DNA of 64,000 nucleotides from Methanocorpusculum parvum (lineage in GTDB: Archaea > Halobacteriota > Methanomicrobia > Methanomicrobiales > Methanocorpusculaceae): NCBI GenBank assembly GCA_015063085.1, contig SUTD01000005.1, positions 1 through 64,000 on the forward strand, given 5' to 3'. This document shows positions 24,898 through 33,958 of the stretch, piece after piece (position 1 is the first letter of the stretch; the number at the start of each line of letters is the position of its first letter). The translations under genes were made by a program, and so were the position numbers. The notes beneath the pieces were generated by a model, which was not told where the DNA came from, searched no databases, and saw nothing but the letters and a program-made list of their open reading frames with translations.

Positions 24898-27116
24898 CAA
24901 CCGTTTTCGGCATTGACATCCAGAAGGGAAACATCAGAAGCCAGAGTGCGGCACCTCGCTTCTGCCTTGTTCGTGTTGCAGACGGCACCGTCATCTCTGA
25001 AGAAAAAGGAGTTTCCATCCCGAAACTCTTCCGCCTCCTGCACGGAGAACGCCCGGATATTCTGGCAGTCGATTCCGTGCAGGAGATTGCGCCTTCCGAT
25101 AAAGAACTGTTTTCCTTCCTGTCTGCAATGCCGCCTTCGACAAAGCTGGTACAGGTCACCGGCGACGGCGTAAAAATGGAGTCTTTGCCGGCGGTTGCCG
25201 CACGGTACAACCTCCGCTTCGACAAAACCAATCCGGCAGAGGAGGCGCAGGCTTCAGCTCTCGTTGCCGCATTCGGCGGAGGGTATGAAGTGGTTGCCTT
25301 TGAAGGGGTGACGACTGTTACTGTTTCCCGCGGCCGCTCTCTTGGACGCGGAGGCTGGAGTCAGAACCGGTACGTCCGAAAGGTTCACGGAGGAGTCAAA
25401 ACCCGCGCCCGCGAGATTGAGGCAAAGCTTGCGGAAGCAGGGCTTTCCTACACCGTTGAATCCCGCCGGGCATTCGGCGGAGAGAGCCGCACGATTATCT
25501 CGGTTCGTGCACCGCGTGCTGAAGTACCGGTCGCTTCCATGAAGTCCGGGGATATTCAGGTGCACGTCATCCCGAAGCGCCGCGACAAAATCAGCTATCT
25601 CCCGCTGACCAGAAAAACCGCGTACGTGATTGTCGGCCTCGATCCGGGAACAACAGTCGGCCTCTCTGTTCTGGACTTAAACGGAAACCTGCTTCACACT
25701 GCAAGTGTTCGGGCGCAGTCTCCGGCAGAGGTCATTGCCGAAATTTCCCGGATTGGAAAGCCGGTTGTTGTTGCAACCGACAAAGCCGAGATGCCGGCAG
25801 GAGTGGAAAAAATCCGCCGCGCTTTTGCTGCTGTTCCCTGGACGCCGAAAAAGGACATCCTCATTAAGGAAAAGTACGCGGCAGCGGAGGGATATGCGTT
25901 TGCAGACGACCATCAGCGCGATTCACTTGCCGCGGCAGTGCTTGCCTTCCGCAGTTTCCAGCCGAAGTTCGAGAATCTCAAAAAACGGCTGCCGGCAGGA
26001 ACGGACATCGACTTTGTCAGGGCAGGCATCATCCGCGGAAAGACGCTCGACCAGATCTTATCTGCACCGGTAATCCCAACAGAGCAGGATATAGCACTGC
26101 CGGTCGAACCGAAGCTTCCGGTTGATGAAAAAGATCTGGAGATTGCCCGCCTCGAAGCCGAAGTGCAGAAACTGCGTAAACTTATCCGTGGTTTATCAGA
26201 AGATCTGGAGGCCAGAGACAAAGCCGTAAAAACCCTGCAGAGAAGGCTTTCTGCCGAGAGAAATGAGCGAACCGCCGATGTTCTGCTCTCCGATGAGATA
26301 TCTTCCCGCGACAAAGAGCTCGCACAGACCAAAAAGGCACTCCGAAAAGAGGAGCGGAGATGCAAGACACTTCGCACCCGCCTTGACCGGATGAAGAACT
26401 ATGTTGCTCTTCAGGCCGGAGACGGCTGTCTTGCGATAAAGGTCATGCAGCTTTTATCCCGCGATGCCGTAAAGAGTGTTGACGAGGAGATGGGCGTAAG
26501 CGATGGAGACATACTCTATGTTCTCAAAATCGACGGCTGGGGAAAATCCGTTCTTCGCGATCTTTCAGACGCGAAAATCAAGGCCGTCATCTTCCCAATG
26601 CTCACCTACGACCGTGCCCGCGAGCAGTACTTAATCGAAGAGTTCCGCAGGCTCAATCTCCCTGCCCTTTCCGGTGCCAGCTTATCGCCCCGCGTTAAGG
26701 GCAAAATCGGCGTAGTAAATGAAGCGGCGTTCCTGCGGGCGCTTTCCGAATGGGACACGGCAGAGGAGGTCTTTCTTAAAGAACGCCGGCAGGAGGAGTT
26801 CTCCGGCATGGTTGAGGAGTACCAGGTACAGCGCCGCCGTGAGGTCAATGTCTTAGGCATCGACCCTGCAACCCTGCCGTATAATCAGACTGCAGAACCA
26901 CTCTCCCCGCCAAAGCCGAAACCGGCGCCGTCGGTAAAGCCTGCAGCCGCGGCAGCAAAGCCGAAGCCTGCGCCGCAGAAGATTATTGTGCCGGAAAAAC
27001 CGGTAAAACCGCAGCCGAAGCCGGCTGAACCGAAGACAGAAGACGTCTTCACCGCGGTTCTTTCCGCCTACCGGAAGGAGCGGAAAAAGGAGATGGGGAA
27101 ATACGAAAATGGATGA
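24894..27116 (+). CDS. DUF460 (COG2433) protein with RNase H-like nuclease domain
   Basis: A 740-residue archaeal protein of the DUF460/COG2433 family. The N-terminus (MTTVFGIDIQKGN) and a second block near residue 244 (VIVGLDPGTTVGLSVLD) look like RNase H/Holliday-resolvase-like folds. A coiled coil covers about 405-500 (rich in E, R, K, L heptads), followed by a Toprim-like alpha/beta region (about 510-620) and a proline/lysine-rich low-complexity tail (about 665-725). Function is uncharacterised. Tight coupling to rio2 and overlap with thiL (8 bases) place it in a conserved-looking operon, possibly ribosome or nucleic-acid related. Confidence 0.82.
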   Translation: MTTVFGIDIQKGNIRSQSAAPRFCLVRVADGTVISEEKGVSIPKLFRLLHGERPDILAVDSVQEIAPSDKELFSFLSAMPPSTKLVQVTGDGVKMESLPAVAARYNLRFDKTNPAEEAQASALVAAFGGGYEVVAFEGVTTVTVSRGRSLGRGGWSQNRYVRKVHGGVKTRAREIEAKLAEAGLSYTVESRRAFGGESRTIISVRAPRAEVPVASMKSGDIQVHVIPKRRDKISYLPLTRKTAYVIVGLDPGTTVGLSVLDLNGNLLHTASVRAQSPAEVIAEISRIGKPVVVATDKAEMPAGVEKIRRAFAAVPWTPKKDILIKEKYAAAEGYAFADDHQRDSLAAAVLAFRSFQPKFENLKKRLPAGTDIDFVRAGIIRGKTLDQILSAPVIPTEQDIALPVEPKLPVDEKDLEIARLEAEVQKLRKLIRGLSEDLEARDKAVKTLQRRLSAERNERTADVLLSDEISSRDKELAQTKKALRKEERRCKTLRTRLDRMKNYVALQAGDGCLAIKVMQLLSRDAVKSVDEEMGVSDGDILYVLKIDGWGKSVLRDLSDAKIKAVIFPMLTYDRAREQYLIEEFRRLNLPALSGASLSPRVKGKIGVVNEAAFLRALSEWDTAEEVFLKERRQEEFSGMVEEYQVQRRREVNVLGIDPATLPYNQTAEPLSPPKPKPAPSVKPAAAAAKPKPAPQKIIVPEKPVKPQPKPAEPKTEDVFTAVLSAYRKERKKEMGKYENG

Positions 27117-27972
27117 CCGGAAACTGCTCGAAACTATCCGCCCGCTAATCGGGACTGCAGAGACTGCTGACGACTGCTCGATGTACAAACTGCCAAATGG
27201 GCAGATTCTTGTCGCAAGCACCGATATGCTCCATGAAACAACCGACTTCCCGGACGGCATGACTGAGTTTGAGATGGGGTGGATGAGCGTTGCAGTAACC
27301 CTTTCCGACATCGCCTCTACCGGTGCTTCTCCCGCTCAGGTCTTTGTCGCCGTCGGTCTCGACCGCCCGGAGCGGCTTGTCCCCTTCATGGAAGGAGCGG
27401 TCTGCTGTGCAGAAACCTATGGAGCAGTGGTTGCCGGCGGAGATATCGACTCGCATCAGGAACTGACCGCGGTCACGACCGCGTTTGGCATCGTGGACTC
27501 TGCAGTACACTGCCGGAGATGCGGAGCTACGGTTGGGGATTTGGTCTGCATCACCGGCATCCCCGGACGCGCCCAGGCAGCACTTGACGGAAGAGCCGAG
27601 TATCGCCAATTCCTTCTCACCCCGAAGCCGCAGGTCGAAGCAGGGATAAAGATTGCAAAAGCCGGCGCATCCTCGATGATGGATGTCTCAGACGGGGTTG
27701 TTATCTCGCTCTACGATATCGCAGACGCCTCTTCTGTCGGTATCATCCTCGACGAGGCCTCCTTCCCGCTCTTCGAGGAAAGTGCGTATGCAAAGACCTG
27801 TTTCCTCTTCGGAGGCGGCGACTTTGGTCTGCTGTTTACCGCATCTGATGCAGCGCTTGAGAAGCTCGAGACCGAATACACCGTCATTGGCCGCGTGGTC
27901 TGCGGCAACTCGGTGCGGATGGGAGAAGAGGTTCTTCCGCGCAAAGGCTATGCCCATGTGTGGGAATGTTAA
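27109..27972 (+). CDS. thiL: Thiamine-monophosphate kinase
   Basis: A 287-residue member of the PurM/ThiL fold, phosphorylating thiamine monophosphate to the active diphosphate. Seen: AETADDCSMYKL (the metal-binding DD), STDMLHETTDFP, SDIASTGASP, GGDIDSH, SMMDVSDGV and the late FGGGDFGLLFT. Slightly short for the family. It overlaps the DUF460 gene by eight bases and is convergent with the secretion gene (stops overlap by four bases). Confidence 0.87.
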   Translation: MDDRKLLETIRPLIGTAETADDCSMYKLPNGQILVASTDMLHETTDFPDGMTEFEMGWMSVAVTLSDIASTGASPAQVFVAVGLDRPERLVPFMEGAVCCAETYGAVVAGGDIDSHQELTAVTTAFGIVDSAVHCRRCGATVGDLVCITGIPGRAQAALDGRAEYRQFLLTPKPQVEAGIKIAKAGASSMMDVSDGVVISLYDIADASSVGIILDEASFPLFEESAYAKTCFLFGGGDFGLLFTASDAALEKLETEYTVIGRVVCGNSVRMGEEVLPRKGYAHVWEC

Positions 27973-29375
27973 ATTATCCCGCAGACGGCAAACGTCACAA
28001 CCCCTGCTGCAAACATCACGCAGGCATGCATAACTCCGGCTGAGGTCTTTCCCCCGCCCATTTTTCCCGCGGCAAATCCGGAACAGATTCCCTGGATTAC
28101 AACTGTATTTACCAGATAGGTACTGTATTCTGCAATATCTCCCGGAAATATCAGCAGCAGAATTACCATCACGAACAGGAACACCAGATACGCCAGATAG
28201 ATGACTGCGGTATAGGGAGCCATGCCGGTTCGTCTGGCTTCCGCTGCTTCTGCTGCCTCCTGCTGTTCGTCTGCCATGCGAAAGAGTGCGTTTGATACAT
28301 TTGATTCGAATCTGCAGCATTCGCCAAGCAGAATTACCATCCGGGTGACCGCAGGATTTTTCACCCGCGAGGCGAAATGGAAAAACGCGGTCTGTACCGG
28401 TGTCTGAAAGCGGATTTCGTCTGCAATCTGCTGTATGTCTTCTTTGATTCTGCTCTTCTCCGGGACTGTCAGAAGGACCGCCTCCGAGAGCGAAATCCCC
28501 TGATTTACTGCTCTTCCAAGACTGCGCAGATACTCTGGCAGTGCCTGTTCAATCTCCCGCTGCCGCTTTTCCTGCCGCAGGGAAAAAACGGCGTACGGAA
28601 CGCCTGATACGAGCACCAGAACGGCAGTGCACAGATACGGGTTTTCGCGGACGGGAATGCTTAGCAGGAGGGCTGCCGGGATGCTTCCAATGAGAACCGC
28701 CTTTGGATTTTCTGTCAGATATCGTATCGGATTTTTGAGTGCTGCAATCTGCCGCATGTGTCTGTCGTGCCGTTTCAGCCATGCGGGAATGGCTATTTCC
28801 GGTTCTGCAGGCGGTCTTTTTGCAGTTTTCGGCAGGTACTCCATGCGGTCGATTCCAATAAGGAATACGGCTGTCAGAAGCGGCAGGGCTATGCAGAGGG
28901 TGTTTATCAGTTCCGGTCGTGCCGTGTCTGATATCATCAGCATTGCAGACCAGGCAACGGTAAAGAAGAGCGGGGCTGCTGCGAAAAGTGTCAGATATAT
29001 TTCGGCAAATATGGTAAGCGAGTCGAGATACTGTTTCTGTGCGGTTTTTCGTTTTGCAAGGAATGTATCTGCCGCTCCTCTGAGGTACGGGACTGCGGTA
29101 CCGGTAGTTTTGACTGATGATACGTATCCAAGGAGAAATGCAGCGAGTTTTTCCGAGGGAGTGGTTTTTGCGGTATTTTCGAGTGCGTTAAATATCGGGA
29201 CGCCGAGTCTGGTTTCGTCTGCTGCTGTTTTGAGCTCTTCTGCTGCAGCGCCGAAGTATGCGGCGTGTTCTGCAAGAGAGGCTGCTGCATCTGCTGTTCC
29301 TGCTCCGCTTTCGCTGAGAATGCAGAGGTATGCTGCTGTTTCGCAAAGTGATTTTTCGATCTCTGCTTTTTTCAT
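27969..29375 (-). CDS. Type II/IV secretion system F-family membrane protein (TadC/ArlJ-like)
   Basis: A 468-residue polytopic protein, the membrane platform of an archaeal type IV pilus or secretion machine. Two T2SF-like halves can be seen: residues about 40-110 (AAEELKTAADETRLGVPIFNALENTA...SVKTTGTAVPYLRG) and about 270-365 (EQALPEYLRSLGRAVNQGISLSEAVLLT...), each followed by membrane helices (two near 130-200, more near 395-465). It is coupled by a four-base overlap to the ATPase upstream. No pilin or prepilin peptidase is nearby, so what it assembles is unknown. Confidence 0.8.
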   Translation of the reverse strand: MKKAEIEKSLCETAAYLCILSESGAGTADAAASLAEHAAYFGAAAEELKTAADETRLGVPIFNALENTAKTTPSEKLAAFLLGYVSSVKTTGTAVPYLRGAADTFLAKRKTAQKQYLDSLTIFAEIYLTLFAAAPLFFTVAWSAMLMISDTARPELINTLCIALPLLTAVFLIGIDRMEYLPKTAKRPPAEPEIAIPAWLKRHDRHMRQIAALKNPIRYLTENPKAVLIGSIPAALLLSIPVRENPYLCTAVLVLVSGVPYAVFSLRQEKRQREIEQALPEYLRSLGRAVNQGISLSEAVLLTVPEKSRIKEDIQQIADEIRFQTPVQTAFFHFASRVKNPAVTRMVILLGECCRFESNVSNALFRMADEQQEAAEAAEARRTGMAPYTAVIYLAYLVFLFVMVILLLIFPGDIAEYSTYLVNTVVIQGICSGFAAGKMGGGKTSAGVMHACVMFAAGVVTFAVCGII

Positions 29376-30688
29376 GGGTTCAATGCTTCTGTTACGGCAC
29401 GAAAGCCGCTGATTTCGGCATCAAGCAGTTGTTTGAGGAGGTGCCTTCTTCGATTTTTTTCGGCGGCAAATGCTTCCCGGCTGAGTCCGCTTTCTTCGCG
29501 GATTTCGTTTTCGAGTATTGATTTTTTTGTTTCGGCATCATCGGTTTCTTTTCTGTAGGTGAAGACTTCGTGATTTCTGCCGCCGCAAACTTCGAGAATC
29601 GCGCTGCACCGGCGAACGGGTGTTCCGTTTTTTGCGGTTCGTTTTTGTACGATTACGATGTCAAGCGAGTCAATCATTGCTTTTGAGATGGACAGCGGCG
29701 GGCTTTCCAGGCGGTTTACAGCACTTTGGAGGTTTCCGGCATGGAATGTGGATAATGATGTGTGTCCGGTGTTTATTGCCTGAAACATTGCGGCGGTTTC
29801 TTTTCCGCGGACTTCTCCGACGATTAGGTACTCGGGTCTCTGGCGCATGGCAGCAGTTACGAGGTCGAAGAGGGTGATGGTGTTTTTTCCGTTTTCCGGG
29901 GGGACTACGGATGCCTGCCAGTTTCCTCTGTCGAGCATGAGTTCGCGGGTGTCTTCTATGGTGACGATTTTGGCGAGTTCCGGGATGAACTGGGTTAGGG
30001 CGTTTAGGGTGGTTGTTTTTCCGGAGGCTGTTTCTCCGATGATGAGGATTGAGCGGTTGTATTCGATGGCGAACCAGAGGTAGACCATTTCGTCGATGGT
30101 GAATGTGCGGTTTTTTATGAGATCGATTACTGAGTAGGGGGTGTTTTTGAATTTGCGGATGGTAAATCCGGAACCGTTTGGGGAGACTGTTCTGCCGTAG
30201 GTGAGCTGAATCCGGCTTCCGTCTTCCAAGGAGGCGTCGATAATGGGGTTTGCGTTGGAAATCTGTTTTCCGGCTCTTTGTGCGAAGAGGGTGACAAAGG
30301 TGTCGAGTTCAGTTTCGCTTTCGAAGCGGATGTCGGTTTCGCAGTCGCGGTGTTTTCGGTGGTAGATGTAGACCGGGTGTTCCCATCCGGTACAGGAGAT
30401 GTCTTCAATGTCTGTGTCGAGACGGAGGGGTTCGAGTTTTCCCCAGCCGAATATGTGGTTGATGAGAGTGTTTTGTATGAGGTCTGTTCTGACTGCGGGT
30501 TTTTTGGTGTAGGGTTTGAGGAGTTCTTCTGCGGCTTTTGTTATCTGGTCTTTTGTGTGTTTGGTTCGTTTGGTTTTTCTGCAGTATGCGGGGAGGGCTT
30601 TGTGGATTCTGCGGGCGATTTCCTGTTCGAGGGGGGTGAGCGGGGGCGGCCTGCAGGAGATTTTTTGCCGGGCTGTCTGGGTTGGCAT
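29372..30688 (-). CDS. Type II/IV secretion system ATPase (TadA/VirB11-like)
   Basis: A roughly 438-residue ATPase powering the adjacent TadC-like platform. Walker A is GETASGKTTT, the aspartate box is TIEDTREL, Walker B is YLIVGEVRGKE, and the histidine box is GHTSLSTFHAG. The N-terminal domain contains ISNANPIIDASLEDGSRIQLTYG, typical of archaeal pilus ATPases. The frame is open to ATG 30796. I prefer ATG 30688 because a TATA-like ATACATATA lies about 27 bases before it, fitting a leaderless transcript, and the extra 36 residues look non-coding (K/Q/T-rich). The start remains uncertain. Confidence 0.82.
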   Translation of the reverse strand: MPTQTARQKISCRPPPLTPLEQEIARRIHKALPAYCRKTKRTKHTKDQITKAAEELLKPYTKKPAVRTDLIQNTLINHIFGWGKLEPLRLDTDIEDISCTGWEHPVYIYHRKHRDCETDIRFESETELDTFVTLFAQRAGKQISNANPIIDASLEDGSRIQLTYGRTVSPNGSGFTIRKFKNTPYSVIDLIKNRTFTIDEMVYLWFAIEYNRSILIIGETASGKTTTLNALTQFIPELAKIVTIEDTRELMLDRGNWQASVVPPENGKNTITLFDLVTAAMRQRPEYLIVGEVRGKETAAMFQAINTGHTSLSTFHAGNLQSAVNRLESPPLSISKAMIDSLDIVIVQKRTAKNGTPVRRCSAILEVCGGRNHEVFTYRKETDDAETKKSILENEIREESGLSREAFAAEKNRRRHLLKQLLDAEISGFRAVTEALNP

Positions 30689-30810
30689 AGTTGGAGGTTT
30701 TTCCTGCAGGTATATGTATTTTTGCCTTTTTTGGATTTTGTGTACAATTTGGGTGTATTTTGTGGATAATTTCCAGGGTGTTTCTGGTGTTTCCATTGCC
30801 TGCCCGCTAT

Positions 30811-30882
30811 GTGTCTGCTGGTCGCTCTACTGCCTGTCTCGTAATCGAAGAGTGTCTGATTCGGATATTACTGGAAGAATAA
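30811..30882 (+). CDS. Candidate small protein, copy A (C-terminus CLVIEECLIRILLEE)
   Basis: A short plus-strand frame between the secretion ATPase and the addA-like gene. Its last 16 codons (30832-30882) encode ACLVIEECLIRILLEE and a TAA. A second copy at 55054-55104 encodes ACLVIEECLIRLLIEE and a stop. The DNA differs mostly at silent sites, as expected only if both derive from a translated sequence. The start is unknown: GTG 30811 gives 23 residues, and GTG 30787, GTG 30778 or TTG 30796 are alternatives. It may be a small gene or the decayed end of a larger one. Confidence 0.35.
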   Translation: MSAGRSTACLVIEECLIRILLEE

Positions 30883-30892
30883 AAACCCGGAA

Positions 30893-33800
30893 TCACCGAA
30901 TAGGGATTATCCGCTCCCCTTCCTTCTCATCTGCAAAATACAGCCACCCGGAAACCACCCCTCCTGTCATCTCTTGCATCATCCCTGCATACACTGACAC
31001 CTGCTCCACATACTGCTCAAACAACCCCTGCTTTTTCGCCGCGGCAAGACTTCCCGTCTTATAATCAATCACTGCATACGTCCCGTCCGCATACTGCACA
31101 AACCGATCAATTACCCGCCGCTTTGTACCGCAGACAACCGGCATCTCACAACATTCAAACACCACATTCTGCATAAGCTCTGAATCTAAAAACGCCTGAT
31201 ACTGCCCGGAAAACTCCGCATCAACACTATCACCCGCAAACACCGCATGCAGTCTGCTTCCCCGCTGCATCGCAGATGCCGCTTCCCGGGAAACCGTCAC
31301 AACCGGCTCTCCCGCACAGTCCGGCACAACACAGACCGCATCTGACACATACGAAACTCCCCTGTCCGCCCCTCGCGGAAGACAGCAGAGCGTATCTAAC
31401 ACCGCCGGATTCTGAGAAAGCTCCTTCTTTTCCGACTCATACAGATACAGAAACGACTTCTTCGAATGCCCTTCCTTCGTCTGCTGCGTACCGCAGAGAA
31501 CCAGATGATCGCGGGCACGGGTAAGCGCCACATAGAACAGCCGCTTCCGCTCTGCTGCCTGCTTCTCATCCCGCACCTGCTTTCGCACATTCCGTACCGG
31601 ATTTACCCCCGTATCCAAACCCGGCAGTCTGACACGCACACCGGCGCCAAGCAGATCATCGAATACCAGAGAATCCTTATCATCTTCTTCTGACGGATTT
31701 CCGGCAAAACAGAGACAGACAACCGGATATTCAAGCCCTTTGGATGCATGCACTGTCAGTATCCGCACTCTTCCCCCGCGCTCTTCAAGCGGCTCACCCT
31801 CGGCAGTCTCGACACCAAACTCCATACTCTGCTCCAGAAACTCCGCAAACTCATAGAGCGAATACGGACGGGATGTTGATTTTTCCCGGGCAATATCTGC
31901 CAGTTTCATCAGATTTCCTTCCATCCGGTCTCCTGCCGGGTGTCCCGCATAGACCGCTAAAATCTCTGACTCGGAAATTATAGACTCCAGAACCGCAGAA
32001 GGCGTCAGATGCTTTGCATACTCCTGCCACCGGGCAAGAGTTCTGAGCGCATCTGCAGTCCTGCTCCGCTCATCTGCAAACTGCTGCAGCCGGCTGAAAA
32101 GTGTGCCTGTCTTCCCAAACGCAGCTTTTTCCAGTTCCGCATCCGGGACTGCGAAGTAGGGAGATCGAAGCGCTCCGTAGAGCGGGATATCATCTTCAGG
32201 ATAGAGAACTGCGCAGAGCAGATTGTAGAGATCTTTCGTTTCCTGTCTGGCATAGAGGCTCTTTCCCCCTTCCTCAGTGAAGGGGATATGATACTTTTCA
32301 AGCGCTGCGCAAAGATGCGGCAGATTCTTTCTGCTCCGCAGAAGGATAGCCACATCCGCGTACTCTGCAGCCCGGCTTGTTCCGTCATCTCCGACGATTG
32401 GAAGCTTCTGGTTTTCGATGCGGTCGAAAATCCACGAGGCAAGCGTTTCTACCTCCGTCTCAACGCCGGTTTCCTGATTATTGGGAAGATTGATGACCTC
32501 TATACTGCCTTTTGCGGTCATCCGGTTTGCTTTGATCTCATCATACACAGGATCATATCCGCTGCCGGTAAAGATTTTGGAAAAGAGTTCGTTGACGAAC
32601 TGAATAATCTCCGGAGCGGAGCGGAAGCTGGTGTCCAGAGCGGTACGGTTTTCGCCGAAATCGTTTTGGAAATCCTGATACACGGTTGAATCTGCGCCGC
32701 GGAAGAGGTAAATCGACTGTTTGGCATCGCCGACAATAAAGAGCCGGTCATTTTCTTTAATGTTTCCGCAGAGTTTCCGCAGCAGCCCGACTAATGTCGG
32801 ATCATTGTCCTGCACCTCATCGACCAGGACATAACGGCAGCGCCTGGAAACCGTCTCGAGGATTTCGGGATGCTTTTCTGATACGAGCTCATCGGTCATT
32901 TGGATGAGGTCGTTGAAGTCGAGCAGGCCTCTTTTCTGTTTTTTGTATCTGATTTTCTGTTCGCAGACCGCTGCAGTGTCGAAGAGGTCCAAGAGGAGCT
33001 TTCGGCTTTGGGAAAAGAGGAAACTGTCCTTTCCGGGAATGAAGGGGAGCACTTTGAAGAGATTGATAAACTCTGCAGTCCGCGTTTTTTCTTCCAAAGA
33101 AACCGGAAAATCCTTTTTCTCGTCAACGGATGAAGTTCCGTAATCCGCGCCGGCAATCCGGATCTCATCAGGGGTTTTCGCCTCTTTGAGCCGGTTTCTC
33201 AGTTTCCAGTAGGATTTTCTTCCCTGCGTCTGGTGCTTGGGATTTTGTTCAAGGCGGTTTAAGAGTCCGCTGTTTACCGGGTCGTTTAGGAAGAGCTGTT
33301 TTAGGGCAAAGAGATACTCTGACTCCGGCGCATTTTCGATGCATTCAACGAACTCATCGCTGAGTTCAAAATGATCTCTGCAGGCAGCAAGCCAGCTCTG
33401 CCTCACCGTCTCCGGATCGGTTCTGAGCATCTCAAACCATGCTGCATCGCCGGTTTCGATGATGCGTTTTACGGCTTTTGTAATCTCCTGCGGATTCATG
33501 TACAGATGCAGGCGCACAACGGTTTCGAAGAGTTCGTCTCCCGGATTTTTCAGGACGTCCTTGATGCTGTTTTCGATGAGCTCTGTCTTGTCGAGGTCAT
33601 CCATAATGGAAAATCCGGGCTCGAGCCCTGCTTCGTAGGCGAACTCTTTGAGGATTGAGAGGCAGAATCCGTGGAAGGTACTGATTGATGCCTGCGAAAA
33701 CGTGTCGAGGGCTTCCTGCATTTGCGGGTTTGTCTTCGCCTGCATTTTTATCTCGCGGGCGATTTTGGTCTGCATCTCGGCTGCCGCCTTTTCCGTGTAG

Positions 33801-33958
33801 GTGAGGGCTGTGATGTCCTTCGGCCGGGCTCCGGACTCTAAGAGGCGGATGTAGCGCTGCGTTAACAGGAAGGTCTTGCCGGTTCCAGCTCCTGCAGTGA
33901 CACTGATGCTTTTTCCAATGTCGAGTGCTTTTCTTTGTGCCTCTGTGTATTTATGCAT
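30893..33958 (-). CDS. AddA-like UvrD-family helicase-nuclease
   Basis: A 1021-residue superfamily 1 helicase with a C-terminal nuclease, resembling AddA of the AddAB double-strand-break resection enzyme. Motif I is SVTAGAGTGKT (about residues 19-29), motif Ia TYTEKAAAEM, the DExx box VLVDEVQDNDPTL (about 385), GDAKQSIYLFRGAD, and RVRILTVHASKGLEYPVV. The PD-(D/E)XK nuclease core is DGTYAVIDYKTG near residue 980. The frame opens at 33994, but an excellent AAGGAGGAGACG precedes ATG 33958, which overlaps the addB-like stop by eight bases. Works with the next gene. Confidence 0.88.
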   Translation of the reverse strand: MHKYTEAQRKALDIGKSISVTAGAGTGKTFLLTQRYIRLLESGARPKDITALTYTEKAAAEMQTKIAREIKMQAKTNPQMQEALDTFSQASISTFHGFCLSILKEFAYEAGLEPGFSIMDDLDKTELIENSIKDVLKNPGDELFETVVRLHLYMNPQEITKAVKRIIETGDAAWFEMLRTDPETVRQSWLAACRDHFELSDEFVECIENAPESEYLFALKQLFLNDPVNSGLLNRLEQNPKHQTQGRKSYWKLRNRLKEAKTPDEIRIAGADYGTSSVDEKKDFPVSLEEKTRTAEFINLFKVLPFIPGKDSFLFSQSRKLLLDLFDTAAVCEQKIRYKKQKRGLLDFNDLIQMTDELVSEKHPEILETVSRRCRYVLVDEVQDNDPTLVGLLRKLCGNIKENDRLFIVGDAKQSIYLFRGADSTVYQDFQNDFGENRTALDTSFRSAPEIIQFVNELFSKIFTGSGYDPVYDEIKANRMTAKGSIEVINLPNNQETGVETEVETLASWIFDRIENQKLPIVGDDGTSRAAEYADVAILLRSRKNLPHLCAALEKYHIPFTEEGGKSLYARQETKDLYNLLCAVLYPEDDIPLYGALRSPYFAVPDAELEKAAFGKTGTLFSRLQQFADERSRTADALRTLARWQEYAKHLTPSAVLESIISESEILAVYAGHPAGDRMEGNLMKLADIAREKSTSRPYSLYEFAEFLEQSMEFGVETAEGEPLEERGGRVRILTVHASKGLEYPVVCLCFAGNPSEEDDKDSLVFDDLLGAGVRVRLPGLDTGVNPVRNVRKQVRDEKQAAERKRLFYVALTRARDHLVLCGTQQTKEGHSKKSFLYLYESEKKELSQNPAVLDTLCCLPRGADRGVSYVSDAVCVVPDCAGEPVVTVSREAASAMQRGSRLHAVFAGDSVDAEFSGQYQAFLDSELMQNVVFECCEMPVVCGTKRRVIDRFVQYADGTYAVIDYKTGSLAAAKKQGLFEQYVEQVSVYAGMMQEMTGGVVSGWLYFADEKEGERIIPIR

